The notes under the pieces: generated by a model | The model's input: the letters and a program-made list of their open reading frames with translations, nothing else | Told to the model about the DNA's origin: nothing | Databases searched by the model: none | From: Pyrinomonadaceae bacterium | GTDB lineage: Bacteria; Acidobacteriota; Blastocatellia; Pyrinomonadales; Pyrinomonadaceae | Direction of reading: 5' to 3' | Assembly: GCA_019694395.1 (NCBI GenBank) | Contig: JAIBCC010000039.1 | Span: 1-49,738, forward strand | DNA: 49,738 nt | Shown here: piece after piece, positions 42,168 through 49,632 of the stretch | Layout of the letters: the number at the start of each line of letters is the position of its first letter | How positions within the stretch are numbered: position 1 is the stretch's first letter | Translations under genes and position numbers: made by a program

Positions 42168-42223
42168 CTATTCCTTCTTAAAAACAATCAAAGGTGCTTC
42201 GTTAGTAATCAAACTCAAAGGAT
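42168..42223 (-). pseudogene. Detached 3' end of a NUDIX gene (repeat copy A)
   Basis: 56 bases match 42647-42702 with four differences. All four are third-codon changes that leave the protein end PLSLITNEAPLIVFKKE unchanged, including the stop codon. Upstream (toward 42224) the similarity stops and the frame meets a stop codon. It is therefore a coding remnant, not a random repeat, lying just beyond xisI. Confidence 0.85.
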
Positions 42224-42248
42224 TAACGAGTTAAAAAGCAACAAGAAT

Positions 42249-42554
42249 TTAGGCGAATTGATTAATCAACAAATCATTTTCAGTAATCCCTAAACTCAAC
42301 AATTCGCTAACAATATCAGAATCTGTGTTGTTTTCTTCAATAAAAACTTTGCCGTTTTTGAGGCGAAAATGGAAAATCGGATATTTGTTTTTTGATTCGC
42401 CATTTTTGTCGGCAACAAACTTTAGTAAAAGATATTCGCCGTGTTCGCTGTCTAAAATCGGTTGCCACTCGTTATTTGAATAGCTCGGCTTTAATTCGGC
42501 ATATTTCAAAATTAAAGACTTTAAGATTTGACTATATTTTTCTACTTTATCCAT
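42249..42554 (-). CDS. xisI: XisI family protein
   Basis: A 101-residue protein of the XisI family: DKVEKYSQILKSLILKYAEL at the start, then YLLLKFVADKN, IFHFRLKNGKVFIEENNTDS, and DIVSELLSLGITENDLLI at the end. XisI was named in cyanobacteria as a controlling factor for fdxN-element excision; family members now look like partners of the XisH nuclease-like protein. Here xisH immediately upstream is reduced to its last 33 codons, with the usual overlap between the xisH stop and the xisI start kept. xisI itself looks intact. Confidence 0.85.
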   Translation of the reverse strand: MDKVEKYSQILKSLILKYAELKPSYSNNEWQPILDSEHGEYLLLKFVADKNGESKNKYPIFHFRLKNGKVFIEENNTDSDIVSELLSLGITENDLLINQFA

Positions 42555-42646
42555 TTTACGATTTCCTCCTTTTCAGCATTAAAAACAAGCAGTTTGATTT
42601 GCAAATCCTCGACTAAAATATCTACTAAATCAAAATTCAAAATTTT
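42542..42646 (-). pseudogene. xisH remnant (C-terminal end only)
   Basis: The frame reads LVDILVEDLQIKLLVFNAE and then KEEIVKWIK before a stop. This matches the C-terminus of XisH proteins, which usually have about 135-140 residues. The N-terminal three quarters are gone. The frame continues directly and in phase from the NUDIX stop codon at 42647-42649, so a breakpoint lies at that junction. A TTG at 42638-42640 with AAGGAG upstream could still start a short peptide. The 13-base overlap with xisI is preserved. Confidence 0.8.
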
Positions 42647-42702
42647 CTACTCCTTCTTAAAAACAATCAAAGGTGCTTCATTGGTAATTAAACTCAAAGG
42701 AT
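42647..42702 (-). repeat. Direct repeat copy B (3' end of the NUDIX gene)
   Basis: This pairs with 42168-42223 (56 bases, four synonymous differences, same orientation, offset 479). The two copies flank xisI and the xisH remnant, like an att-type duplication or the scar of a gene duplication. Confidence 0.85.
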
Positions 42703-43120
42703 AAATCGGTGCGCCGTTGGAGATTGCGGAGAAAATTCGCAGGACTTCATCACCGCGTAGGGGAACTTGCCGCATTTCTTTCAGAGTCATCCAGGCGGCT
42801 TCTAAACTTTCATCGTCAGGAATGCTTTTGGGCGGCGTATCGTCTTGGGGATGAGCGGTGAAAACGATACGCATTCGGGTTGAGCCGTCAAACATCGGTG
42901 TATGCTGGATTTGGTAAATGCCGTCAATGACGACAGGCACACTTGTTTCTTCCAACGTTTCGCGGATGGCGGCTTGGACAAAAGTTTCGCGCGGCTCGAC
43001 TCGTCCGGCGGGGAGATACCATTTTTGTTCGTGCTTGCGCTCGTGAACGAGTAAAAATTTGTCGTCTTGGCGGACTACGACTAAAACGAAATACCAACTT
43101 GGAATTGCTTCACGTCCCAT
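42647..43120 (-). CDS. NUDIX hydrolase
   Basis: A 157-residue protein with a recognisable Nudix box: GRVEPRETFVQAAIRETLEE followed by TSVPV. It opens YFVLVVVRQDDKFLLVHERK and has the substrate-loop region PAGRVEP. Nudix enzymes hydrolyse nucleoside diphosphate derivatives; the substrate here is not clear. Its last 17 codons are duplicated at 42168-42223, beyond the xisHI remnant. Start ATG 43120. Confidence 0.88.
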   Translation of the reverse strand: MGREAIPSWYFVLVVVRQDDKFLLVHERKHEQKWYLPAGRVEPRETFVQAAIRETLEETSVPVVIDGIYQIQHTPMFDGSTRMRIVFTAHPQDDTPPKSIPDDESLEAAWMTLKEMRQVPLRGDEVLRIFSAISNGAPIYPLSLITNEAPLIVFKKE

Positions 43121-43191
43121 AACTTTTTCAGTTATTTTAGCAGGACTTTTTATGCAAGGTTAATTTTATTTGATGTGATCCGCCAAAATTT

Positions 43192-43587
43192 TTAATCGTT
43201 AAGAGACATAAAAATCAGAAACAAAGTCAATAAAGTTACACCTGCACCGATTCCTGCTCCAATTGCAATCTTTGCGCCGGTGGAAAGATTTTTTCCTCCA
43301 ACCGAATCAACGTCTGAATATTTAATAGTATTTGAGTTGCCTGATTTATCTACCACGATAAAAGAATCTTCACTTGCCTCGCTGACATAGCCTAGATAAC
43401 TATTGCCATTATAAAGTTTAGCTTTGATCTTTACTCTCTCTCCTATTCCGAGCGTTCTGATTTTCTCTTTAATTTTTTGAGTTTTCTTTTCGGCTTTTGT
43501 CTGGTCATTTTGCTGGGCAAAAACCGGCGTTAATTGCAATGTAAAAATTGAAAATAAAAGTAAAAATGCTATTCCTGTTTTGATCAT
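43192..43587 (-). CDS. Exported or membrane-anchored hypothetical protein
   Basis: A 131-residue protein with a signal peptide (KTGIAFLLLFSIFTLQLTPV, cleaved near FAQ). A small SH3/Sm-like beta domain follows (RVKIKAKLYNGNSYLGYVSE, DSFIVVDKSGNSNTIKYSDV), and a C-terminal Gly/Ala-rich membrane helix (TGAKIAIGAGIGAGVTLLTL). Proteins of this shape are frequent in Acidobacteria and lack a known role. AGGAG is eight bases before the ATG. Confidence 0.75.
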   Translation of the reverse strand: MIKTGIAFLLLFSIFTLQLTPVFAQQNDQTKAEKKTQKIKEKIRTLGIGERVKIKAKLYNGNSYLGYVSEASEDSFIVVDKSGNSNTIKYSDVDSVGGKNLSTGAKIAIGAGIGAGVTLLTLFLIFMSLND

Positions 43588-43667
43588 ATTGTTCTCCTGA
43601 AAATGAGTTCATTAAAACTGCTGAACAAAATAATGATAAATTGATTAGTTTTTGAAAGGTGGAAGGA

Positions 43668-43722
43668 CTGTGACACTTTTTCAACTGTCACAGTGAAAAA
43701 GCCTGATTTTTAGTCAGGCTTT
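43668..43722 (-). terminator. Terminator after the CMD gene, next to a TGTCACA palindrome
   Basis: On the minus strand AAAGCCTGA/TCAGGCTTT (43698-43722) followed by T's forms a terminator for the carboxymuconolactone decarboxylase gene. Just beyond it CTGTGACA (43668-43675) and TGTCACAG (43686-43693) form a perfect inverted repeat. An overlapping pairing CTTTTTCA/TGAAAAAG would exclude that hairpin. Confidence 0.65.
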
Positions 43723-43748
43723 GAGTTTTGCTTGGTTAAATTGCCAAA

Positions 43749-44225
43749 TTATTCGGCTGAATGTGCTTTAAGTGTCGGCGGCTGATACGTTCCTACTTCG
43801 ACACGAAAAGCAATACTGACGCGATTCCAGGCATTGATGGTTGTGACTGCCAGAGTCAGATCAATCAATTCTTCTTCGGAAAATTGTTTTCGCGCTATTT
43901 CATAAACTTCGTCGGGAACGTGACCTTCCGTAATTTTCGTCAGACTTTCCGCCCAAGTCAGAGCTGCCCGTTCTCTTTCGGTATAAAATGGGGCTTCGCG
44001 CCACGCATCCAAGACAAAAAGACGTTGTTCAGTTTCACCAATGGCGCGTAAATCTTTTGAGTGCATATCAAGACAATAAGCGCAGCCGTTGATTTGCGAA
44101 ACTCTGTATTTGATCAAATGCAAAAGCGGTTTTTCAATGGTTGATTTTGCCAGATAAACCTCTAACCCCATCATTGCCTTGATCGCGCCCTGACCTTTTT
44201 CAAATGCGTTAATTCTTTGTTCCAT
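43749..44225 (-). CDS. Carboxymuconolactone decarboxylase / AhpD-like protein (ECF41 target)
   Basis: A 158-residue protein of the CMD/AhpD family. It has KYRVSQINGCAYCLDMHSKD with the C-x2-C-x3-H redox site typical of alkylhydroperoxidase-like members, then ERAALTWAESLTKI and DLTLAVTTINAWNRVSIAFR. CMD-like genes are the classic neighbours and regulon members of ECF41 sigma factors. An ECF41 promoter lies at 44284-44309. The start at 44225 is chosen for that reason: a longer frame from 44282 would begin inside the promoter. Confidence 0.88.
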   Translation of the reverse strand: MEQRINAFEKGQGAIKAMMGLEVYLAKSTIEKPLLHLIKYRVSQINGCAYCLDMHSKDLRAIGETEQRLFVLDAWREAPFYTERERAALTWAESLTKITEGHVPDEVYEIARKQFSEEELIDLTLAVTTINAWNRVSIAFRVEVGTYQPPTLKAHSAE

Positions 44226-44283
44226 AATAAATAAAAACTCCCTTGTATAATTTCGAGCCTTAATTTCGGCTTTCATAATCAAA

Positions 44284-44309
44284 GACGATTGAGTTTTCGG
44301 TTTGTGACA
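44284..44309 (-). promoter_or_regulatory. ECF41-type promoter of the CMD gene
   Basis: On the minus strand TGTCACA (44303-44309), 15 bases, CGTC (44284-44287). This is the published ECF41 motif. The same motif with the same spacing precedes the sigma factor gene. Confidence 0.85.
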
Positions 44310-44379
44310 GATTAAAGAAAAACTTTTTTTAAGTTTTGTTTGAAGTCCGACGGAAACTTATTGATAATAAAAGCAAAAG

Positions 44380-44772
44380 ATGAATTGTTATTGTTGTTCG
44401 GGAAAAGAATTTGCAGATTGCTGCCAGCCTTTTATCAATGGAAAGGGAAAACCTGCGACGGCTGAAGAATTAATGCGTTCGCGTTATTCGGCTTATGCAA
44501 CGGCGGCGATTGAATTTCTTTTGCGTTCGACACATCCTTCTACCCGCAAATTTCACGATGCCGAATCACTCGAAAACTGGGCAAGATCCAACGTTTGGAA
44601 AAAGTTAGAAGTTATCTCAACTGCAAATGGAAATCCGGTTGACAAAGAGGGAACAGTAGAATTTAAAGCGTATTTCACGGATTCAAACGGACAATCACAA
44701 ATTCATCATGAGCTTTCCAGTTTTCGCAAAGAATTAGGCAAATGGTTTTTTGTTGACGGAAAAATTTTATAA
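44380..44772 (+). CDS. YchJ-family SEC-C metal-binding protein
   Basis: A 130-residue protein with the N-terminal SEC-C-like motif CYCCSGKEFADCC (zinc-binding cysteines), GKPATAEELMRSRYSAYATA and a SnoaL-like C-terminal domain ending ELGKWFFVDGKIL. This is the YchJ (UPF0225) family; its role is not known in detail. It is divergent from the CMD gene, and its end overlaps the end of the ECF41 gene on the opposite strand by six bases. Confidence 0.88.
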   Translation: MNCYCCSGKEFADCCQPFINGKGKPATAEELMRSRYSAYATAAIEFLLRSTHPSTRKFHDAESLENWARSNVWKKLEVISTANGNPVDKEGTVEFKAYFTDSNGQSQIHHELSSFRKELGKWFFVDGKIL

Positions 44773-45666
44773 AGCAAAATTTTCTTCGTTCAAATCCGCA
44801 AAGGCTTTTAATTTATCAGGATTCATCACGCGATACATTGCCGAAATTTTTCCGTCGGTGAATTCGAACGTTGTGGCAGAAAAAATCTTTCCTTCATGAA
44901 AAGTCAGCAATCCAAACTCGCCGTTGATTTGAGAAATAAAATTTTTGAAAGATTTGCCGAATTTTATGCCGAACATCGAAAGTGTGTGTGCCAATTTTAC
45001 TTTGCCGCGAACGATCTTTCGGGCTGCCGTGACTTTTCCGCCGCCGTCCGACATCATCAGAACTTCTTCGGAAAACAAAGCAAGTAAGGTTTTTTCATCA
45101 CCTGTGTCCGATGCGATAGAGAATTTTTTGATGAGGTTTTGCCGTTCTTTCTCGTTTGATTCAAAGCGCGGTTTGTCCGTGCGAACTCGTTCACGCGCCC
45201 GGTGAATCAACTGCCGCGAAGCCGTTTCCGTTTTTCCGACAATTCGGGCAATATCAGCATAATCACAATCAAAAATATCGTGCAAAAGAAAAGCGGCGCG
45301 TTCGACGGGCGACAATCTTTCAAGCAAAATCATAAATGCCATCGAAAGATTTGAGGCAAATTCCAATTCTTCCTGCGGAGTCGGCGCGTCGGAAATAACT
45401 AATGGTTCGGGCAGCCACGGACCGATATAAGTTTCGCGCATCTTAGACGCTTTTCGCAAACGGTCAATTGAAAGCCTGGTGACAACTGTTACCAGCCACG
45501 CTTCCGGCGTTTCGATTTCGTCCGTATTTATCTGATGCCATTTGAGATAGGCTTCCTGCAAAATATCTTCGGATTCGGCGTGAGTTCCGAGCATTCGATA
45601 CGCGATCCCGAAAAGCCGCGCCCGGTGTTGTCTGAAAATCTCAACTTTTTGTTCGTCATTAAACAT
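44767..45666 (-). CDS. ECF41 sigma factor with C-terminal SnoaL-like domain
   Basis: A 299-residue sigma factor. Region 2 is FRQHRARLFGIAYRMLGTHA and AESEDILQEAYLKWHQ, region 4 is LSPVERAAFLLHDIFDCDYA and TASRQLIHRARERVR, and the last 120 residues are a SnoaL-like extension (FEFTDGKISAMYRVMNPDKL). ECF41 proteins use this extension instead of a separate anti-sigma factor to control their own activity. An ECF41 promoter precedes this gene and the neighbouring CMD gene, so autoregulation with CMD as target is very likely. The ligand or stress signal is unknown. Confidence 0.93.
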   Translation of the reverse strand: MFNDEQKVEIFRQHRARLFGIAYRMLGTHAESEDILQEAYLKWHQINTDEIETPEAWLVTVVTRLSIDRLRKASKMRETYIGPWLPEPLVISDAPTPQEELEFASNLSMAFMILLERLSPVERAAFLLHDIFDCDYADIARIVGKTETASRQLIHRARERVRTDKPRFESNEKERQNLIKKFSIASDTGDEKTLLALFSEEVLMMSDGGGKVTAARKIVRGKVKLAHTLSMFGIKFGKSFKNFISQINGEFGLLTFHEGKIFSATTFEFTDGKISAMYRVMNPDKLKAFADLNEENFAL

Positions 45667-45689
45667 AAAATTCTTTGCTTAAAATATCA

Positions 45690-45715
45690 GACGAATGAAA
45701 CCTAAATTTGTGACA
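45690..45715 (-). promoter_or_regulatory. ECF41-type autoregulatory promoter
   Basis: On the minus strand TGTCACA (45709-45715), 15 bases, CGTC (45690-45693), 24 bases before the ECF41 gene start. The spacing equals that at the CMD gene. Confidence 0.87.
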
Positions 45716-45816
45716 GAGCTTTATTTTATCATTTTGAAAAAAAAAGTTTTAGAAAAAGGAAAAGAAGTTTAGAATCTATCTACCCTGAATAAATTCGATT
45801 AAGAAAGGAAAAAAAT

Positions 45817-46668
45817 ATGCCGTGTGAAGCTGCTGAGCTTGCCAAAATAAAGCTTTTTGAATTACTTGATACCGATGAACTTGGGGAACTTGCCGCCGCG
45901 ATTGATCTGGAAAAAATTGCCGCCGGAAAGACTCTTTTTAACGCAGGAGATTTTGGAGAATCGCTCTACATTGTTCGATCAGGAGAAGTCGAACTTTTTA
46001 TTAAAGACAATTTGGGGCAAAAAATTATCTTAAAAGTTGCCGAAGAAGGCGATATTTTCGGTGAAATTTCGATGCTTGACAATCGTCCGCGTTCGGCTTC
46101 GGCTTATGCACTGTTGGATACGGAAGTTTTTGTGCTTGACCGCGATGATTTGCTGCTTTTATTCCAAAAAAAGCCGGATGCCGGATTAAATATGCTGGCG
46201 GCAATGAGCGGAATGCTGCGCGAAGCCGACAAATTATTGCGAACCCGCGTTTCGCGCAACGTCAACGAAGAAATGGAAGAGAAACTTTCAATGCTGCAGC
46301 GAATCGCCGACTGGATTGCGTGGTTTAGCGGCAGTATGCAATTCCTGATTATCAACGCGCTCTTTTTTATCGTTTGGATTGTTTTGAATGTGATTCCGGG
46401 TGAGACACAATTTGATCCGTTTCCTTTCGGATTATTGACAATGATTGTTTCACTCGAAGCGATTTTTCTCTCGTGTTTTGTCCTGATTTCGCAAAACCGT
46501 CAATCCGAAAAAGACCATATTCGTTCCGACATCGAATACGAAGTTAATATCAAAGCCGAACTCGAAGTCGCGCATCTGCACGAAAAAACCGACCATCTTT
46601 ACGAACAAATGCTCGAAAGATTTAATCATATCGAAAGAATTTTGAAGAATTTAGCAAAGAAATCTTGA
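45817..46668 (+). CDS. Cyclic-nucleotide-binding domain protein fused to DUF1003
   Basis: A 283-residue protein. Residues 10-130 are a CAP-type cyclic nucleotide-binding fold (LFNAGDFGESLYIVRSGEVE, EGDIFGEISMLDNRPRSASA with the phosphate-binding cassette). DUF1003 follows (about 150-250) with two membrane helices (FLIINALFFIVWIVLNVIPG and LLTMIVSLEAIFLSCFVLIS). The C-terminal segment is a coiled coil. It probably places a nucleotide sensor on the cytoplasmic side of the membrane. AAGGAAA lies before ATG 45817. A terminator hairpin follows. Confidence 0.88.
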   Translation: MPCEAAELAKIKLFELLDTDELGELAAAIDLEKIAAGKTLFNAGDFGESLYIVRSGEVELFIKDNLGQKIILKVAEEGDIFGEISMLDNRPRSASAYALLDTEVFVLDRDDLLLLFQKKPDAGLNMLAAMSGMLREADKLLRTRVSRNVNEEMEEKLSMLQRIADWIAWFSGSMQFLIINALFFIVWIVLNVIPGETQFDPFPFGLLTMIVSLEAIFLSCFVLISQNRQSEKDHIRSDIEYEVNIKAELEVAHLHEKTDHLYEQMLERFNHIERILKNLAKKS

Positions 46669-46696
46669 TTATCATTGGTAGAAAGTTAAAAAAGAA

Positions 46697-46724
46697 AAGG
46701 CGCAGAGGTTAAATTCTGCGCCTT
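46697..46724. terminator. Bidirectional terminator between convergent genes
   Basis: AAGGCGCAGA (46697-46706) pairs with TCTGCGCCTT (46715-46724) around a short loop, with A- and T-rich flanks. It lies between the cNMP protein and the Tes-like gene. Confidence 0.88.
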
Positions 46725-46746
46725 GAATATCTTTTATTGAATTTGA

Positions 46747-48714
46747 TTAAACTCCGACTTTCTCAAACTTCTCCGCTTCTTCCTCATCAACTAAATACGG
46801 AGTGACAGTCGGTTTATCCAAATCTTCCTGTAAAACTTTGGCAATCACCGGCAGACTCAATGAACGCACTTTTCCGATTCCCGGAACTTCTTTTCCTTTG
46901 GCGTAAACGGCATGGCGACCGTGTTCGTTATACCATTCGCTCAAGGAAGCGGTTTTGTGCATTTCTTCGATGATTTGTCTCCAGCCTACACCCGTGTTGT
47001 AGGCGCAGAAGGAAACTTCACCTTCCTGCGTTCCGTAGGGAATTACGCACATTTCAGTCCGGCGGAAATCGTAGGTGAAAAGGTCTTGGAACCACATTCC
47101 TTCAACACAGAGAACGCGCCAAACGTCTTCTTCCGTTCGGGTTTGCATTCTGTCGTTGCGGTCAGAGTTGGAAGTTGCCGAAGACGGTTTGAAAAGATTC
47201 AAAATTTGCGAGATCGGAAAACCTTCCGGCGCGTTTGATGCGTCGTAATTCCGCATAATTGCCATTCCAAGCTGCGCCATCGTCAATTTTTTACCGCGAG
47301 CCGTATCAGTAATTGTTGCAACGTCTTTCATAAACTGTTCGTAGTTAAAGAACTCGAACAATGAACGCATCTCGTTAGTCTTTTTATTGACCACGATTAG
47401 CGTAAAGATTCCGCAGTTCGGGTGACAGTTACACGAAGACCAACCCCACGGAGCGTCCGCGCCTTGGAGCATATCCATCACGCTGGTAAAGGCTGAATAG
47501 CTCGAAAGCGGAAACCAATCACGCAACGGTTCGAGTGCCAGATTATTTTTTAACTGACCTTTCAAATCGTGCGTCATTCCCGCCAAAGTGTAGCGTTGTT
47601 CTTTGCGGTCTTTGTCCGAAACGTCTTCGTCGCGTCCGGTAAACGAAACAGGTTGGAAAGCAATCGTCTGAACTTTATCAATATTTTCTGCGGCAAATTT
47701 AACAATTTCGCCAATTGCATCGTTATTGATGGTATTAACGATAGTTGTTACGAGCGTAACCTTAATTCCAACCGAAGCCAGATTCTCAATCGCTTTTAAT
47801 TTAACGTCAAACAGATTTCCTACGCCGCGATGTTTGTTTTTTTCTTCGGAAACGCCATCGAATTGCAGATAAACGCCGTGTTGTCCGGCTTCTTTCGCGG
47901 CTTTGCAGAATTCAATGTCTTCGGCATAACGAATTCCGTTGGTTGCGGCTAAAATACGATAAAATCCAATCTTTTTCGCGTAAGCAACAGCATCTAAAAA
48001 GTATGGCGAAAGTGTCGGCTCACCACCTGAAAAAAGGATGATAATTTGACGTTTTGGTTTGAAAGAAACGGCGCGGTCTAAAATTGCTTTGGTGTCTTCA
48101 AAAGTTGGTTCGTGAACATAGCCGACTTGATTTGCGTCCATAAAACACGGATTGCACATCATATTGCAGCGATTGGTTAAATCAACCGTCAACACTGCAC
48201 CGCGTCCGTATTTGATGTCCGAAGTTCCGTGATGATGAATATGATCGTCTTCGGCTGCTTTGAAATCGCGTCCGAAAAATAATCCTTCAATCCTTTCAAG
48301 GAAATTTGCGTCAGTTGCCAGAACATCTTCAAATTCGCCGTGTGTCGGGCAGGTTTTACGCATCAGAACTTGTCCGTTTTCGACCAAAATTTCGGCTTCG
48401 ATCTCGCCCGGATGCGAATTCATCAGGATTTCGAGCGGAATATCTTTGGCAATCACGCCCTCTCGCACCTGTTTGACGCATTTTGGGCAAAGCGAGTCTG
48501 TTTTGCGGGGAAATCCAAGCGGCGGTGCGGTTCTTTCGTAAGACTTCAAAAGCGGTTCTGCCGCCCATTTCGGTTGAATTGATTTGCCTTCGGGCAATGC
48601 TTTATTGACTGCCTGAAAGGTTTTCCAACCAATATCCGCCAATTTCGAGACGGCTTTTGAGCCTCTCATTCCTTTTGTTTTCCCTTCGCCTCGGCGAAAA
48701 TTATCACTGAACAT
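46747..48714 (-). CDS. Tetraether-synthase-like radical SAM enzyme (COG1964)
   Basis: A 655-residue protein. An N-terminal cysteine region (C76-x2-C79 in SLCPKCVKQV, and C122 in TCPTHGEFED) precedes a radical SAM core with C183-x3-C187-x2-C190 (TNRCNMMCNPC) and IILFSGGEPTLSPYF. More cysteines lie further on (CNCHPNCGIF, FCAYNTG). This layout is that of archaeal Tes (which joins lipid chains into tetraethers) and its relatives in COG1964, including bacterial homologues proposed to make membrane-spanning lipids. Acidobacteria make such lipids, so this may be a lipid-coupling enzyme; the substrate cannot be read from sequence. No partner genes are adjacent. Confidence 0.8.
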   Translation of the reverse strand: MFSDNFRRGEGKTKGMRGSKAVSKLADIGWKTFQAVNKALPEGKSIQPKWAAEPLLKSYERTAPPLGFPRKTDSLCPKCVKQVREGVIAKDIPLEILMNSHPGEIEAEILVENGQVLMRKTCPTHGEFEDVLATDANFLERIEGLFFGRDFKAAEDDHIHHHGTSDIKYGRGAVLTVDLTNRCNMMCNPCFMDANQVGYVHEPTFEDTKAILDRAVSFKPKRQIIILFSGGEPTLSPYFLDAVAYAKKIGFYRILAATNGIRYAEDIEFCKAAKEAGQHGVYLQFDGVSEEKNKHRGVGNLFDVKLKAIENLASVGIKVTLVTTIVNTINNDAIGEIVKFAAENIDKVQTIAFQPVSFTGRDEDVSDKDRKEQRYTLAGMTHDLKGQLKNNLALEPLRDWFPLSSYSAFTSVMDMLQGADAPWGWSSCNCHPNCGIFTLIVVNKKTNEMRSLFEFFNYEQFMKDVATITDTARGKKLTMAQLGMAIMRNYDASNAPEGFPISQILNLFKPSSATSNSDRNDRMQTRTEEDVWRVLCVEGMWFQDLFTYDFRRTEMCVIPYGTQEGEVSFCAYNTGVGWRQIIEEMHKTASLSEWYNEHGRHAVYAKGKEVPGIGKVRSLSLPVIAKVLQEDLDKPTVTPYLVDEEEAEKFEKVGV

Positions 48715-48801
48715 AATTTTTACTTTTTAATAAAGATTCGTAATTCTAAGTTAAAGCCTAACAAATTTAAGCCTTTTTGCCAAACAATTCACCATATAAG
48801 T

Positions 48802-49473
48802 TTAATTTATCTCGTCTTCAACCATGTAGCATTCTACTAAGGAAATATCTTCCTTTTTATTTTTTTCGTGATCGAATTGGAAGCATTTAGTAGTGTCGTA
48901 ATATTCGCCATTGAATTTATAGGTTGAGTAAAATCCTGTCTTTTCGTTTAATTTAGTGGTTGTTTGAATTTCTTGATAGCCTTTATAAGAAGATTTGCCA
49001 AAATGTATGGCTTGAATCTTTTGACAAGAAAAGAACAACCTTCTGTAATCGTTGTCTTTTTTTTCAAAAATATAAACAGCGCAATTTTTTGTTGGCGAAC
49101 AATACCATTTTATCATTAACTCTTTTCTGCCATCATGATTAACATCAATTAGACTTGGGATAAATTTATCTCCTTCACTCTGATATTCTTTTGGCGGACG
49201 TATAGGTTTTTCCTCGATCTTTTGTTCTTTTAACCATTTTTTTATTGCAGGCTCAAAGTAATCTTCAGCATCAAGTCCGGAGCATATTTCGTCTTCATCT
49301 GAGGCAACAGTTTGGATGTGGGTTGGTATAGAGTTACTGACTTCTATTTCTTCAACTCGAAGAAACTTATTCGACTGAGAGATTTCTTTTTGTTGATAAA
49401 AAAATAAAAAACTTGTTATTCCAATTCCAAAAGCGAGAAGTGAAATTATTAAATAAAAAGCATAGCGATTCAT
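48802..49473 (-). CDS. Membrane-anchored hypothetical protein with calcium-loop-like motif
   Basis: A 223-residue protein with an N-terminal membrane anchor (YAFYLIISLLAFGIGITSFL). The outside part includes SLIDVNHDGRKELMIKWYCS, where DVNHDGRKE resembles a calcium-binding loop of VCBS/FG-GAP repeats, followed by NCAVYIFEKKDNDYRRLFFS. Cysteines in WYCSPTKNC may form a disulfide. AGGAG lies before ATG 49473. I do not recognise the family. Confidence 0.75.
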   Translation of the reverse strand: MNRYAFYLIISLLAFGIGITSFLFFYQQKEISQSNKFLRVEEIEVSNSIPTHIQTVASDEDEICSGLDAEDYFEPAIKKWLKEQKIEEKPIRPPKEYQSEGDKFIPSLIDVNHDGRKELMIKWYCSPTKNCAVYIFEKKDNDYRRLFFSCQKIQAIHFGKSSYKGYQEIQTTTKLNEKTGFYSTYKFNGEYYDTTKCFQFDHEKNKKEDISLVECYMVEDEIN

Positions 49474-49591
49474 ATTTGATTCTCCTAGATTCTATCAAGT
49501 CAAATTATTCAAAAGGCTATACTTATTTACAATGTGGTTATCCACAGTAAAGCAAGAAATATCTAGGAAGTTGTTTGCAGCGTCGGAAACT

Positions 49592-49606
49592 GTCCCCAAC
49601 GGGGAC
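49592..49606. other. Hairpin in the non-coding end of the IS110-type element
   Basis: GTCCCC (49592-49597) and GGGGAC (49601-49606) pair around AAC. It lies 27 bases beyond the transposase stop. IS110-family ends carry structured non-coding segments, including the bridge RNA, so this could be part of one. A plain terminator is also possible, but there is no T run. Confidence 0.5.
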
Positions 49607-49632
49607 GAACATAATAGATACTGTCTTGAGAA

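Noticed and set aside
42111..42293. A 60-codon open frame on the plus strand, antisense to the NUDIX fragment and the end of xisI
   Set aside because: It overlaps, in antisense, a remnant whose own strand shows only synonymous changes. It has no clear ribosome binding site or recognisable motif.
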